DNA from: Arthrobacter sp. H16F315
GTDB lineage: Bacteria > Actinomycetota > Actinomycetes > Actinomycetales > Micrococcaceae
DNA length: 64,000 bases
Direction of reading: 5' to 3'
Assembly (NCBI RefSeq): GCF_024124825.1
Contig: NZ_JAMXSS010000002.1
Location: 1-64,000 of the forward strand
Within the stretch, counting starts at the first letter, position 1, and every line of letters starts with the position of its first letter. Shown one piece after another: positions 48,865 to 59,214 of this stretch. The notes beneath the pieces were generated by a model. That model worked only from the letters and a program-made list of their open reading frames with translations. It did no database searches and was not told where the DNA came from. The translations under genes and the position numbers were made by a program.

Positions 48865-50156
48865 ATGCTCAGTGACGACCAAACCCGTCGCATCCTGGAC
48901 GCCGTCGACGCCGGCTTCGACGCGCAGCTTTCCTTCACCCAGGACCTCGTCAAGCACCCGTCGCTGCGGACCCGGGAGGGCAGTGCCCAGGACCTGATGT
49001 TCGGCGCTATGTCCGGCCGCGGCCTGGACATGGACCGCTGGGAGCTGGACGAAAAGGAGCTGTCCGCCCACGAGGGGTTCGGCCCGGTGACGGTGTCCTA
49101 TGCCGGGATGACCAACGTGGTGGGCACTTACCGCCCGGGCACCGAGCGCGGCCGGTCGCTGATCCTTAACGGCCATATCGACGTTGTTCCCGAGGGCCCC
49201 GCCGAGGACTGGTCCCGCTACCCTTGGGACGCCCCCGTCATCGACGGGTGGATGTACGGCCGCGGCGCCGGCGACATGAAGGCGGGGCTCGCGGCGAACC
49301 TCTTCGCGTTCGACGCCGTGCGCGCCGCCGGATTCGAGCTGGCCGGGCGCATCCACTTTCAGTCCGTCGTCGAGGAGGAATGCACCGGCAACGGTTCCCT
49401 GTCCGCCCTGATGCGCGGCTACCAGGCCGACGCGGTGATCATTCCCGAACCGGAAGAGGACATGCTGGTCCGCGCCAACGTGGGTGTGCTCTGGTTCAAG
49501 GTCAGGGTCACCGGCAACCCCACCCACCCGCGCGAGATGGGCACCGGCTTCAACGCGATCGACGCCGCGTACACGGCGATGACCTCGCTGCGTGAGGTGG
49601 AGGAGAAGTGGAACGCCGAGCGGGGACAGCACCGCCACTTCGAAGACCTGGAGCATCCGATCAACTTCAACTTCGGGGGATCGCCGGCGGGGACTGGCCT
49701 TCCAGCGTTCCGGCGTGGTGCGAGTTCGACGTGCGGGCGGCCATCTATCCTGGCATCGCGGCCGAGGACGCCTGGGCTGAACTCCAGGAGTGCCTCGGGC
49801 AGCTGGGCACCGGCCCGGACCCCATCAAGGCGGTCGGCGTCAAAACCGGGTTCTTCGCCGAAGGCTACGTGCTGGAACCGGGCAGCGACGCCGAAACCCT
49901 GCTGGGCCGTACCCACGAACAGGTCTTCGGCGGCGAGCTGGAGAGCTTTACCACCCCGGGCTACCTCGACGGCCGGGTCTTCGCCCTCTACGCCGACACT
50001 CCCGCGCTGGTGTACGGCCCGGTTTCGGAGTCCATCCACGGCTTCGACGAGCGGGTCTCCGTCGAGTCCGTCCGCCGGATCACCAAGAGCATTGCCCTGT
50101 TCATCGCCGACTGGTGCGGCCTGGACGAGCGGCCGGCGGCGGCTGCGGAAGGCTAA
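48865..50156 (+). CDS. M20 family deacylase (ArgE/DapE-like), frameshifted
   Basis: About 430 aa after restoring one G in the G5 run at 49675-49679; FNFGG then continues IAGGDWPSSVPAWCEFDVRA. Motifs are LNGHIDVVPEG (zinc His and Asp), GRGAGDMKAGLAAN (bridging Asp), VVEEECTGNGSL (catalytic Glu-Glu), and a dimerisation domain. It removes an acyl group from an N-acyl amino acid or similar compound; the substrate is unknown. ATG 48865, RBS taggaga. Confidence 0.86.
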
Positions 50157-50264
50157 ACCTCGGGCTTGACCGGGGCTCGGTCCGGCACCGTCTGTACCGG
50201 ACCCGGCCGCGGGGTTATCCTGCAAAAAGAACTGTTCCGCACCCGCAGTTTCGGGAGGTACCGC

Positions 50265-50651
50265 GTGGACATGCCGAAAGCGTCCGACGCCGACAAGGAC
50301 CACTTCCGCTCGGTGCTGCCGGACATTCCCGAGGTTGTCATCAAGCCGATGTTCGGCAACCTCGGCGCCTTCGTGAACGGAAACATGTTCGCCGGCCTGT
50401 TCGGCCCCACCATCGGGGTGAAGCTGGCGGCGTCCGACAAAGAACTGCTTGAAAGCACGGAGCGGACCGTTCCGTTCGGGCCCGCCGAGCGGCCCATGGG
50501 CGGGTACACCGGGTTGCCGGAAAGCTGGAACGCCGAGGGCGACGGCGACAAAGCGCGGGCCAGGGCATGGGTGGCGAAGGCGTTTGCGCATGTGGCCGGG
50601 CTGCCGCCCAAAGCCCCCAAGGCCCCTAAACCGAGGGCAGCGAAGAAGTAG
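50265..50651 (+). CDS. TfoX N-terminal domain protein (copy 2)
   Basis: A 128-aa TfoX_N protein closely paralogous to 8251-8616. The blocks MFGNLGAFVNGNMFAGLFGP and GPAERPMGGYTGLPESW, and the Pro/Lys-rich tail, are shared. GTG 50265 is preferred: GGGAGGT lies six bases before it, whereas the next ATG is two codons inside. Followed two bases later by the intact monooxygenase gene. The spacing is tighter than in copy 1. Confidence 0.8.
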   Translation: MDMPKASDADKDHFRSVLPDIPEVVIKPMFGNLGAFVNGNMFAGLFGPTIGVKLAASDKELLESTERTVPFGPAERPMGGYTGLPESWNAEGDGDKARARAWVAKAFAHVAGLPPKAPKAPKPRAAKK

Positions 50652-50653
50652 CC

Positions 50654-51919
50654 ATGCGCTCCCCCGCCGCGGAACCAGTCCACGAGGTCGACACCCTGGT
50701 GATCGGCGCCGGGCAGGCCGGCCTGGCCACCAGCTACTGGCTGAGCCGGCACGGCGTCGAACACCAGCTGCTGGAGCGGCGGCCGGAACTGGGCGGCGCC
50801 TGGCAGGACCGTTGGGACTCGTTTTACCTGAACACCCCGAACTTCTCCTTCCTGCTGCCGGGGCTGGGCTACGACGGGCCCGAACCGGATGCCTTCCTCC
50901 CACGCGACGAGGTGATCGGGCTCTTCCGGAACTACGCCGCGAGGATCAATGCGCCGGTCCTGCTCGGCACGGAGGTGACCCGGGTCAGCGCGGCCAACGA
51001 CGGCTTCGCCGTGGACACCAACCGCGGCCACTGGCACGCACGGAACGTGGTCCTCGCAAACGGCGCCTTCCAGTGCCCGCACATCCCGCCGGCCGCCACC
51101 GCGCTGCCAGCGCACATCCGGCAGCTGCACAGCCACGACTACCGCAACCCGCAACAGCTCCCGGACGGCGCCGTGCTGGTGGTGGGCACCGGGCAGTCCG
51201 GCGGCCAGATCACCGAAGACCTGCTCGACGCCGGCAGGGAGGTCCACCTGTCCGTCTCGGCCTGCCCCGAGGCCCCGCGGCGGTACCGCGGCCAGGACGT
51301 TTTCCACTGGATCCTGCAGGTCAACCTCCACGGCCCCGAGTACGGCATCAGCGGCCTCCAGACGGACCAGCTCCCATCCCCCGCCGCGCGCTTTATGTGC
51401 AACCCGCTGCTCTCCGGCAACGGCGGCGGCCACAGCATCCACCTTCGGGACCTCGGCCGCCGGGGCGTCCGGCTGCACGGCCGGTTTGAGGGGGCGGACG
51501 ACGGCGTACTCGTCTTCAGCGATGATCTCCCCGCACGCCTCGCGCTGGTGGAGGCGGGGTTCGGCGCGCGGCTGGGGCGGCTGGCCGACGCCTACATCGA
51601 CGCGGCCGGCGTCGACGCGCCTCCCGCGGAACCCCTGCCGGTGGATGGCTGGCTGCCCACGCAATCCGGAGCCCACCTTGACCTCGACGCCGACGGCGTC
51701 ACCTCAGTCATTTGGTGCACCGGCTACGGCCTGGACTTCGGCTTCCTCGACCTGCCGGTGCTCGACGAGTGGAACTACCCGCGACACAGCCGCGGCGTCA
51801 CCGATGTTCCGGGTCTCTACGCCGTCGGCCTCCCCTGGCTCACCAAGCACCTGTCCGCCACGCTCCCGGTGGTGGGCGACGATGCCGAGTTCGTGGCAGG
51901 TCACATCGCGGCCCGGTGA
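50654..51919 (+). CDS. flavin-containing monooxygenase-like oxidoreductase (copy 2, intact)
   Basis: A 421-aa FAD- and NAD(P)-binding oxidoreductase of the CzcO/FMO type. VIGAGQAGLATSYWLSRHG is the FAD motif (about 15), GGAWQDRWDSFYLNTPNF the substrate-side strand, VVGTGQSGGQITEDLL the NAD(P) motif (about 176), and VIWCTGYGLDFGF the second FAD contact. It belongs to a class of oxygen-inserting or dehydrogenating enzymes; the substrate is unknown. Paralogue of the frameshifted 8632-9932 gene, and translationally linked to the TfoX-like gene. Confidence 0.88.
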   Translation: MRSPAAEPVHEVDTLVIGAGQAGLATSYWLSRHGVEHQLLERRPELGGAWQDRWDSFYLNTPNFSFLLPGLGYDGPEPDAFLPRDEVIGLFRNYAARINAPVLLGTEVTRVSAANDGFAVDTNRGHWHARNVVLANGAFQCPHIPPAATALPAHIRQLHSHDYRNPQQLPDGAVLVVGTGQSGGQITEDLLDAGREVHLSVSACPEAPRRYRGQDVFHWILQVNLHGPEYGISGLQTDQLPSPAARFMCNPLLSGNGGGHSIHLRDLGRRGVRLHGRFEGADDGVLVFSDDLPARLALVEAGFGARLGRLADAYIDAAGVDAPPAEPLPVDGWLPTQSGAHLDLDADGVTSVIWCTGYGLDFGFLDLPVLDEWNYPRHSRGVTDVPGLYAVGLPWLTKHLSATLPVVGDDAEFVAGHIAAR

Positions 51920-51946
51920 CCGGGCTTCATCCTGGCCAGCTCTCGT

Positions 51947-52567
51947 TCAGGCCTTTGGGCGGAAAGGCCCCGGCCAGTCCTTGAGGTGGATCCGTTTGAG
52001 GTCCTGGACGGTGCCCAGCGTGCCCCACTCGTCGAGGCCCAGCCGGGACAGCGGCTCCAGCAGGTCAATCCGAGGGTGGCTGCCGTCCAGAACCGCGTCA
52101 CTCACGGCAGCGTGCGTCACTTCGCCGAAAACCAGGATGGAATCACCCATCGGCAGGACCGAATGGAGGCGGCATTCGAGCACCGCCAGTGATTCCTTGA
52201 CCCGCGGCGCACCCACGGTGAGGCTCGGCTCCCGGGTGAGGCCGGCGGCGTCGAACTCACTGACATCGGGCGGAAAATTGGTGCCGGTGGCGTTGACCTC
52301 CTCCATCAGCGCTGCCGGGGCCAGGTTCACCACGAATTCGCCGGACTCGGTGATGTTGCGGAGCGAATCCTTCTCCCCCACGGAGGTGAACTGCACGATG
52401 GGAGGATTCGTGGACGCCACGGTGAAGAACGAGTGCGGGGCCAGGTTGTCGACGCCCTCCGGCGAGACACTCGAAACCCAGGCGATGGGCCGGGGAACCA
52501 CCACCGCGGTGAGCAACCGGTAGAAATCACGGGCGGACGTGGTTGCGGGATCGAAATCAGTGCGCAT
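51947..52567 (-). CDS. flavin reductase family (FMN-binding split barrel) protein
   Basis: A 206-aa flavoprotein reductase-like protein. FYRLLTAVVVPRPIAWVSSV (about 15-34) and NLAPHSFFTVASTNPP are the FMN-barrel landmarks; ESGEFVVNLAP follows. It may supply reduced flavin or act on its own. The C-terminal part is a family-typical extension. Convergent with the monooxygenase; starts 45 bases from the divergent dehalogenase. Confidence 0.88.
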   Translation of the reverse strand: MRTDFDPATTSARDFYRLLTAVVVPRPIAWVSSVSPEGVDNLAPHSFFTVASTNPPIVQFTSVGEKDSLRNITESGEFVVNLAPAALMEEVNATGTNFPPDVSEFDAAGLTREPSLTVGAPRVKESLAVLECRLHSVLPMGDSILVFGEVTHAAVSDAVLDGSHPRIDLLEPLSRLGLDEWGTLGTVQDLKRIHLKDWPGPFRPKA

Positions 52568-52612
52568 ACTGCCAGACTAACGGTCAGGGAAATATGGGGA
52601 AGGAAACAGGAT

Positions 52613-53359
52613 ATGACGATCCAGCCATACCGTTCACCGTCAACCTGGTGCGGGGTACGCGCAGTCCTCTTCGACACCTTCGGCACGGTGGTGGACTGGC
52701 GCACCGGCATCGCCCGGCAGGCGGCCGCCTTCGCCGTGGCACAGGGGCAGGATCTCGACGCCGGGGCATTCGCCGATGACTGGCGCGCCCTCTACCAGCC
52801 GGCCATGGAGGCCATCCGCTCCGGATCCCGCGAATTCGCCACCCTGGACACACTCCACCGCGAAAACCTGGACCAGGTGCTCCGCCGCCACGGCTTCGAT
52901 CCGGACCGGCTGGACTCACGAACCCTGAAGGAGTTGAACAGATCCTGGCACCGCCTGCCCCCATGGCCGGACAGCCTGGGAGGCCTGGCCGCCGTCCGCC
53001 GCGGCTACATCGTGGGTCCCCTCTCCAATGGCAACACCTCGCTGCTGGTGGACATGGCCAGAAACGCCGGCCTTCCGTGGGACGTGATCATCGGCTCGGA
53101 CATGACGCGCACCTACAAGCCGCTGCCGGCGGCCTACCTTCGGACTGCGGCGTTCCTGGACCTCAGGCCCGGCGCTGTGATGCTCGTGGCCGCCCACAAC
53201 AAGGACCTGCATGCTGCCCGGGAGGCCGGACTGGCGACGGCGTTCATCGCCCGCCCCACCGAATACGGGCCGGGCCAGGTTGCGGACCTGACGCCGGAGA
53301 GCGATTGGGACCTCTCGGCATCGAGCATCACTGAACTCGCTCACGAGCTCGGGGCCTGA
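52613..53359 (+). CDS. haloacid dehalogenase type II-like HAD hydrolase
   Basis: A 248-aa HAD hydrolase of the L-2-haloacid dehalogenase group. It has nucleophile Asp in LFDTFGTVVDWRTG (about 21), LSNGNTSLL (motif II Ser, about 140), Lys in YKPLPAAYLRTAAFL, and a motif III region with VAAHNKDLHAAREAGL. Asp-Ser-Lys are placed as in the family. The true substrate may be a haloacid or a phosphate ester. ATG 52613 with ggaagg upstream. Confidence 0.85.
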   Translation: MTIQPYRSPSTWCGVRAVLFDTFGTVVDWRTGIARQAAAFAVAQGQDLDAGAFADDWRALYQPAMEAIRSGSREFATLDTLHRENLDQVLRRHGFDPDRLDSRTLKELNRSWHRLPPWPDSLGGLAAVRRGYIVGPLSNGNTSLLVDMARNAGLPWDVIIGSDMTRTYKPLPAAYLRTAAFLDLRPGAVMLVAAHNKDLHAAREAGLATAFIARPTEYGPGQVADLTPESDWDLSASSITELAHELGA

Positions 53360-53478
53360 GCTGGCCACTGCTTGTTCAACGCGGGTGGTGACCCACTCAA
53401 CAGATCTTGTCACGCAGTTAACCGCGCATTCATATCGCCCTCAGACCTTGTCCAACCACCCTCCGTACGGTCGAAGGC

Positions 53479-55062
53479 ATGGACAACATTTCACGCAGAT
53501 CCGTTCTTACCGCAGGCCTCGGGGCCGGGCTCGTCGCCGCCTGGCCGGCGTCGTCCGCCGTTGCCACCTCCACCGCGGACGACGCCGGCCTCCGCACTGA
53601 TCCGTTCCTGCTGGGCATCGCCTCCGGCGAGCCGTGGCCGGACGGCTTTGTGATCTGGACACGGCTGGCGCTGGACCCGGTGGCCGGGGACGGCCTGGGC
53701 GGCATGCCCTCGCGCAACGTCGCGGTGGCGTGGGAAGTGGCCGAGGACGCCGGCATGCGCACGGTAGTAGCCCGCGGCGTCGAGCAGGCCCGGATCGAAA
53801 CCGCGCACTCGGTGCACGTGGAGCTGAAAGGCCTGCGCCCGGGGCGCGAATACTTCTACCGGTTCCGCACCGGCCGGCACCTCAGCGCGGTGGGCCGCAC
53901 GTTGACCAGCCCGGCGCTGCACGAGACGCCAGCGGCGCTGGCCATGGCGTTCGCCAGCTGCGCCCAGTACGAGCACGGCTACTTCACCGCCTACGCGCGG
54001 CTGGCGCAGGACCAGCCGGACCTGGTCCTGCACCTGGGCGATTACCTGTACGAGTACAAGAAGGACAGCTATGTGATCGGCGGCGGCAACCCGCGCGACC
54101 ACGCGGGCCCGGAAACCGTCAACCTGGCCGGCTACCGGCAGCGGCACGCCCAGTACAAGGCCGACGCCGACCTGCAGGCCGCGCACGCGGTGGCGCCATG
54201 GCTGGTGGTGTGGGATGACCACGAGGTGGACAACAACTGGGCGGACGACGTCCCGGAGAACACGGACGCCGGGCAGCTGAACGACACCACCGAGCATTTC
54301 CGCCAGCGCCGCGCCGCGGCGTTCCAGGCGTACTACGAGAACATGCCGCTGCGGGCAACCTCCGTGCCGACCGGTGCCGACATGAAGATCTTCCGGAAGC
54401 TGCAGTGGGGTCAGCTGGCCAACTTCCACATGATGGACACCCGGCAGTACCGCGACGACCAGCTCGCCGGCGACGGCTGGCAGAAGAACGTGGCCGGGCG
54501 CCTAGCCGAGGACCGCACCATCACCGGCGCGGAGCAGGAGAAGTGGCTGCTGGACGGTTTCCGGAGCTCCACCCAGCGTTGGGACATCCTGGGCCAGCAG
54601 GTGTTCTTCGCCGAGCGGGACCGGGACAAGGCGCCGGAGATCGACGACGTCTCCATGGACGGGTGGGACGGCTACGCCGCGTCGCGCCGCCGGATCACGC
54701 AGGGCTGGGTGGACGCGAAGGTGCGCAACGCCGTGGTCCTGACCGGCGACGTGCACCGCAACTGGGCCAACGACGTCAAGGTGGACTACAAGGACCCGGC
54801 GTCACCCGTGGTGGGTTCGGAGCTGGTGTGCACGTCGATCTCGTCCACGGGCAACGGCACCGGTTCCACCACGGATCCGACCATGGCCTGGAACCCGCAC
54901 CTGAAGTTCTACAACGACAAACGCGGCTACGTGAACACCCGCATTACCAAGGACGCGATGAGCGCTGACTTCCGGGTGCTGGACTACGTCACGACGCCGG
55001 GATCCGCGGTTAGTACGAAGGCGTCCTTCGCGATCAAGGACGGGGTGCCGGGGCTTCAGTAG
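53479..55062 (+). CDS. phoD: alkaline phosphatase D (PhoD) family, Tat-secreted
   Basis: A 527-aa secreted phosphatase/phosphodiesterase. N-terminal twin-arginine signal SRRSVLTAGLGAGLVAA. PhoD metal sites: FASCAQYEHG (about 153), LHLGDYLYEY (about 182), WDDHEVDNNW (about 250) and GDVHRNW (about 425), holding Fe/Ca ligands. It releases phosphate from organic esters outside the cell. Starts at ATG 53479, with cgaagg as RBS. A clear PHO box is not evident upstream. Confidence 0.93.
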   Translation: MDNISRRSVLTAGLGAGLVAAWPASSAVATSTADDAGLRTDPFLLGIASGEPWPDGFVIWTRLALDPVAGDGLGGMPSRNVAVAWEVAEDAGMRTVVARGVEQARIETAHSVHVELKGLRPGREYFYRFRTGRHLSAVGRTLTSPALHETPAALAMAFASCAQYEHGYFTAYARLAQDQPDLVLHLGDYLYEYKKDSYVIGGGNPRDHAGPETVNLAGYRQRHAQYKADADLQAAHAVAPWLVVWDDHEVDNNWADDVPENTDAGQLNDTTEHFRQRRAAAFQAYYENMPLRATSVPTGADMKIFRKLQWGQLANFHMMDTRQYRDDQLAGDGWQKNVAGRLAEDRTITGAEQEKWLLDGFRSSTQRWDILGQQVFFAERDRDKAPEIDDVSMDGWDGYAASRRRITQGWVDAKVRNAVVLTGDVHRNWANDVKVDYKDPASPVVGSELVCTSISSTGNGTGSTTDPTMAWNPHLKFYNDKRGYVNTRITKDAMSADFRVLDYVTTPGSAVSTKASFAIKDGVPGLQ

Positions 55063-55093
55063 CGCCACTCCCCCGGCCCGCCGCCACTGTCTG

Positions 55094-55187
55094 CTAGACG
55101 CAGTTGGGCTGGTAGGCCGGATCGGCAGGCCCGGACACATTGCCCAGTGCGTGGGCCACAAGCTGGTGCACCACGGGGTCGTTCCTT
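55094..55187 (-). pseudogene. possible C-terminal scrap of an unidentified gene
   Basis: On the minus strand a frame ending at 55094 reads VVHQLVAHALGNVSGPAD and YQPNCV before a stop, fluent for about 30 residues. No start or family is visible. It abuts the permease remnant, consistent with a deletion junction near 55188. Low certainty. Confidence 0.25.
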
Positions 55188-55189
55188 AC

Positions 55190-55644
55190 AACAGGTGTGC
55201 ACGCTGGGCTTCCACATGCCGATCGGCTTCGTGGCCCTCACCGCCGGCCTGCTGCTGGCGTTCGTCAACATCAAGGAACCGAGACCTTCATCGGCGGAGT
55301 CTCCTGGTCCACCGTGCTGCTGGTGGCAGGCATGATCACCCACGTCTCGCTGCTCCAGCACGTGGGCGTCGTCGACCCCCTCGCCGAGATGGCACTGGCC
55401 CTGGGAGCGCCGCTGCTGATCGCCCTGGTCCTCTGCTACGTCATCGGCGTCGGATCCGCCTTCGCGTCCTCCATGGCGCTGCTGACCGCGTTCATTCCGA
55501 TGGCCGGGCCGCTGCTGGCCACCAGCCCGCTCAGCGCCTCCGACACCGTTGAGGCCCTCGCCATTGCAGCTACCGTAGTGGACGTCTCCCCCTTCTCCAC
55601 CGACGGCGCCCTGGAATCATGTAGGCGCGAACTCCGAACGCGCC
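55190..55644 (+). pseudogene. SLC13/MatC-type transporter remnant
   Basis: Fluent membrane sequence in two frames. GFHMPIGFVALTAGLLLAF lies up to about 55280, and then in another frame TFIGGVSWSTVLLVAGMITH and VVDVSPFSTDGAL, a typical C-terminal segment of SLC13/dicarboxylate-type carriers. Near 55615 the frame shifts again toward VGANSERA. The full protein would be about 430-470 residues; only about 150 remain. No start codon with RBS. It is a decayed gene. Confidence 0.6.
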
Positions 55645-55679
55645 AAAGGCAGGCCGGCTTCCACAGCCGGCCTGCCTTT
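55645..55679 (+). terminator. hairpin terminator of the permease remnant
   Basis: AAAGGCAGGCCGGCT and AGCCGGCCTGCCTTT form a perfect 15-bp stem with a 5-base loop, followed by ggttt. The remaining 200 bases to the restriction gene show nothing. Confidence 0.7.
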
Positions 55680-55879
55680 GGTTTGCGACCTTGCGAAGTT
55701 CGTGGCGGGGCTCGTCGCAGCCCGAAGACGCCACGTTTCACGCTCCGGGAGTCTCGTAACCCCAACACGACTCTGGAACTTCTGGGACAACATTCCGAGG
55801 CCCGTTCACCTGCGCACTGCCGGTGGACGGGTCTCGTCTCGTCTCGGAGATGTTCGCGAGACGGAACTCCACACTGTGT

Positions 55880-58800
55880 TCAGTGGACGCGCCGAGCTCG
55901 AGCTCTGTCGACGACACCCAACTGCGCCGCGACATGAGCCGCGAAGGCGGGGTCGTCGTGGATGCGGGCCACGACGTCGTCAGCGATCTTGTTCACGTCA
56001 AGCGGCCCGTATTCGGTCCCCTGCACCGGCCAATGAAGATCGACCCTTGGAGTGTAGGCACTCTCGCCGTCATCGCCGTATGCGGTGAGAACGTGGTCGA
56101 AGACGAGCTGCACCTTCGAGGTGAAGATATCGGGCGTGTAGGGCGTCTCGGGCAGCCCTTGATCCAGGACCCGACGAATTGTGCTGTCGACGTCGTTCAT
56201 CACGTCGACCTTGCGCCGCCAGTCTTGGACCAGCTTGTCATGAAGATGTTCCAGGAGCTTCTTGGCGCTGGCCTTCACGGTGTCACGCTCGTCGTCGGTC
56301 AGCACGGGCTCGGGCTGGGTCAGCAGATCGAAGATCGCGAGCTCCTCCTCGGTCATGCCCTCTCGTGCCGACCGTTCCTCCTCCTCGGTCAGGGTCTGCG
56401 ACAGTTCGATCAGGCGTCGGAGGTACTCGTCGATGTTCACGCTTCCGGCGTTGTAGTCCGAGATCAGCTGTTCGATGCGCTCGACGAGTTCATACCGGGT
56501 CGGGTTGCGGGTCGCTGCTCCGATGGCCTGTTGGCGGAGCAGTTGGGCCAGTCGGTCCGTCTCGGCTCTCTTGCGACCTGCGAACTTGGCTGCCAATCCC
56601 TCAAAGTCGATCAGGGACAGGTCGATCAAGGGGTCGGGCTTGGTCCCCTCCGCAGCCGCCCGGATCACGTACTCCTCCGCACCGACCGATCGGTCGAGCA
56701 AGGCGTCTACAGCATCGGTGACAACTCCGAGGTCGGCCTCAGGCGGCCGCGTGACATTTGCGATGCGTTCGGCGAGGACCCGGACCGCGGCGACGTTGCG
56801 CTGTTGCGCGGCAGCCTTGGGATCCGGGAGGAGGGCTTTGAATAGCTTACGCACCTGGCGGGCCTTCTGCTGGAAGTCAGCCCGGGTGTCTTCGTCCACC
56901 AGCAGCGCCTCGACTGCGGCGTCGCGCTTGCCGATGTGAGCGAACCCGTCCGCGTCACGCATCGCGGCAAGATCCACCCCGACGCCGGAGCAAAACTGGA
57001 ACAACTCTGTCATTGCGGCATCCAGCTCGCCCGAGAGCGCGTCGATGATCTCAATGGGCGACTTGCCGGCGTCTGCGGCTCCGTAGATAGCGAGGGCCTT
57101 CTCGAGATTCCGGAAGACGCCGACGTAGTCGACGATCAGCCCGTTGTCCTTCTCTGGGAAGACGCGGTTGGCGCGGGCGATGGTCTGCATCAGCGTGTGA
57201 TTCTTCATGGGCCGGTCGAGGTAGACGGTCGAGACGCTGGGCGCGTCGAAGCCGGTCATCCACATTGCGCAGACGAACACCAGGCGCAGCGGGTCCGCCG
57301 ATTCCTTGAACTTCTCGGCAAGATCCTCACGATTCATTCGCTCTCGGTGTGGCCGGATGTCGAGTCCATGGTCGTCGAGCATCTTGAGTTCGTTCTGACT
57401 CTGGGAGACCACCACCGCCATGTCAGTGGTTTCCATCAGTTCGACCCTCGATGCAAGCCAGGGTCGCTCTAGCTCGGGGAGCGCATCATGCTCAGCCCGT
57501 AACTCGTCCAGATGTTCAGCCCAAGCCTCCTTGACGAAGTTGTACATACGCACTGCCGCGGCTTTGTCGAGCCCGACATACATCGCCTTGCCGGTGAAGC
57601 CGCGGCCCACAAAGTGAGTCACGAGATCCTTGGCGACGGTCTTGAGACGCTCGGGACGCGTCAGGAGCGTGTACTGCGTACCAAAGGCCCGAGCCAACTG
57701 ACCCTCGGCGTCCTCGTCAAGCTCGGCTTCTTCAAGGAGAGCGTCAAGTTCTTCCGAGAAGTTCTCGTTGACAAGCTGGAGTTCGGGGATGCGGTTCTCG
57801 TAGTAGAGCGGGACAGTCGCACCGTCCTTCATGGCATCGCGGAAATTGTAGATGCTGACGTAGTCACCGAACTGCTCGCGAGTCGCCTGCTCCTCGCCGG
57901 CGATCAGCGGGGTGCCGGTGAAGCCCATCATTGAGGCGTTAGGCAATGCCGTGCGCATGTTGAGGGCTAGCGTGTCGTACTGACTTCGGTGCGCCTCATC
58001 GGTAATGACGATGACATCGGAACGACTTGAGAGGACCGGCATCTGCCGCTCCCCAGGCCCTTGGACGGCTGGAACTTCTGAATCAGGGTGAACACGTACC
58101 GGTGATCTGCGGCCAGCAGTTCGCGCAGGTGCGCGACGGACGCCGCATGCACCCGCGCCTCGGGCGAGATCGCCCCGGCGTCGGCGAACTCTCCATGCAG
58201 TTGGGTGTCGAGTTCGGTGCGGTCCGTGACCATAACGAACGTCCACTTGCCCGGCACCTGGCGCAGCACTTTTTGCGTGAACCACAACATCGACAGCGAC
58301 TTGCCCGAGCCCTGGGTGTGCCAGAAGACACCCAGGCGTTTGTCTTGCTCCCTCCGCGCCTGGTGAAGGTTCTCAATGGCTGCATTAACGCCGAGGTACT
58401 GGTGCGACCGCGCCAAGACCTTGATGAGTCCACCGGGGCGCTCCATGTAAGCGACGAAATTCTCGATGAGGTCGAGCAGCACTGCTGGGTCACAGGTGCC
58501 CCGCAGCGCGGTCTCCAAGGCGATCGCACCGCGGGTCCCGAGGGCGTCTATGACCATCCAATCGCTGAAAAACTCCCAAGGCGAGTACGTCGAACCGACC
58601 TTGGCGACGCTGCCGTTGGACAACAGCACGAAACAGTTCGGAATGAAGAGTTGCGGAATGGTGTCGCGGTAGTCGGTCAGGTTGTCGTCGTACGCGGACT
58701 TGACCGGCTCGTTAGGCTCTTTGAACTCCATCAGCACCAACGGGACACCGTTGACGAACAACGCAAGATCAAGGCGGCGGCTGTGGAGGTTGCCCTTGAC

Positions 58801-59214
58801 CCATAACTGCCGCACAGCCAAGCGGTCGTTGTTCAATGGATTCCGCAGATCGAGGTAACGAAGTGTCTCAGTCTGCTTGTCGCCGCGGTCGTCGGTCCAC
58901 TCGGCTTGGTAGCCGTCACGCAGCAGTTTGTGGACCTCACGGTTGGCACGCACCCGGTCCATGGCCGAACGGTCCTTGGTCAGCACGTCGATGGCCTCGT
59001 TGATCGACGTGTCGGGCACGTCTTCGGAGTTGAGCTTCCGCATCGCGATCCGCAGCCTGTGACTGAGTACGACATCGTGCTGAGAATCACGCCCAAGGGT
59101 TCCCTGGGCTCCGAGGACCTCATGGAAGGCATCCACAGGTGTCCAGTCAAGCTTCTCCAGCAACTCGATGCTCGGCTTCTCGACGTAGAAGTACTCCGGA
59201 CCCGTGGGAGTCAT
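55880..59214 (-). CDS. hsdR: type I restriction endonuclease subunit R, frameshifted
   Basis: About 1,111 aa after adding one base in the C4 run at 58051-58054, which gives KGLGERQMPVLSSRSDV. N-terminal nuclease: LDLALFVNGVPLVLMEFKEP, the PD-(D/E)xK type. Helicase motor: Walker A HTQGSGKSLSM, DEAH-type TDEAHRSQ, FTGTPL, and the Arg finger region IARANRVF. It translocates and cuts unmethylated DNA with HsdM and HsdS. Its start overlaps the hsdS stop. Gene order M-S-R on the minus strand. Confidence 0.9.

Noticed and set aside
53360..53478. PHO box before phoD
   Set aside because: GTTCA- and GTTAAC-like words occur, but no spaced direct repeat matches a known PHO box.
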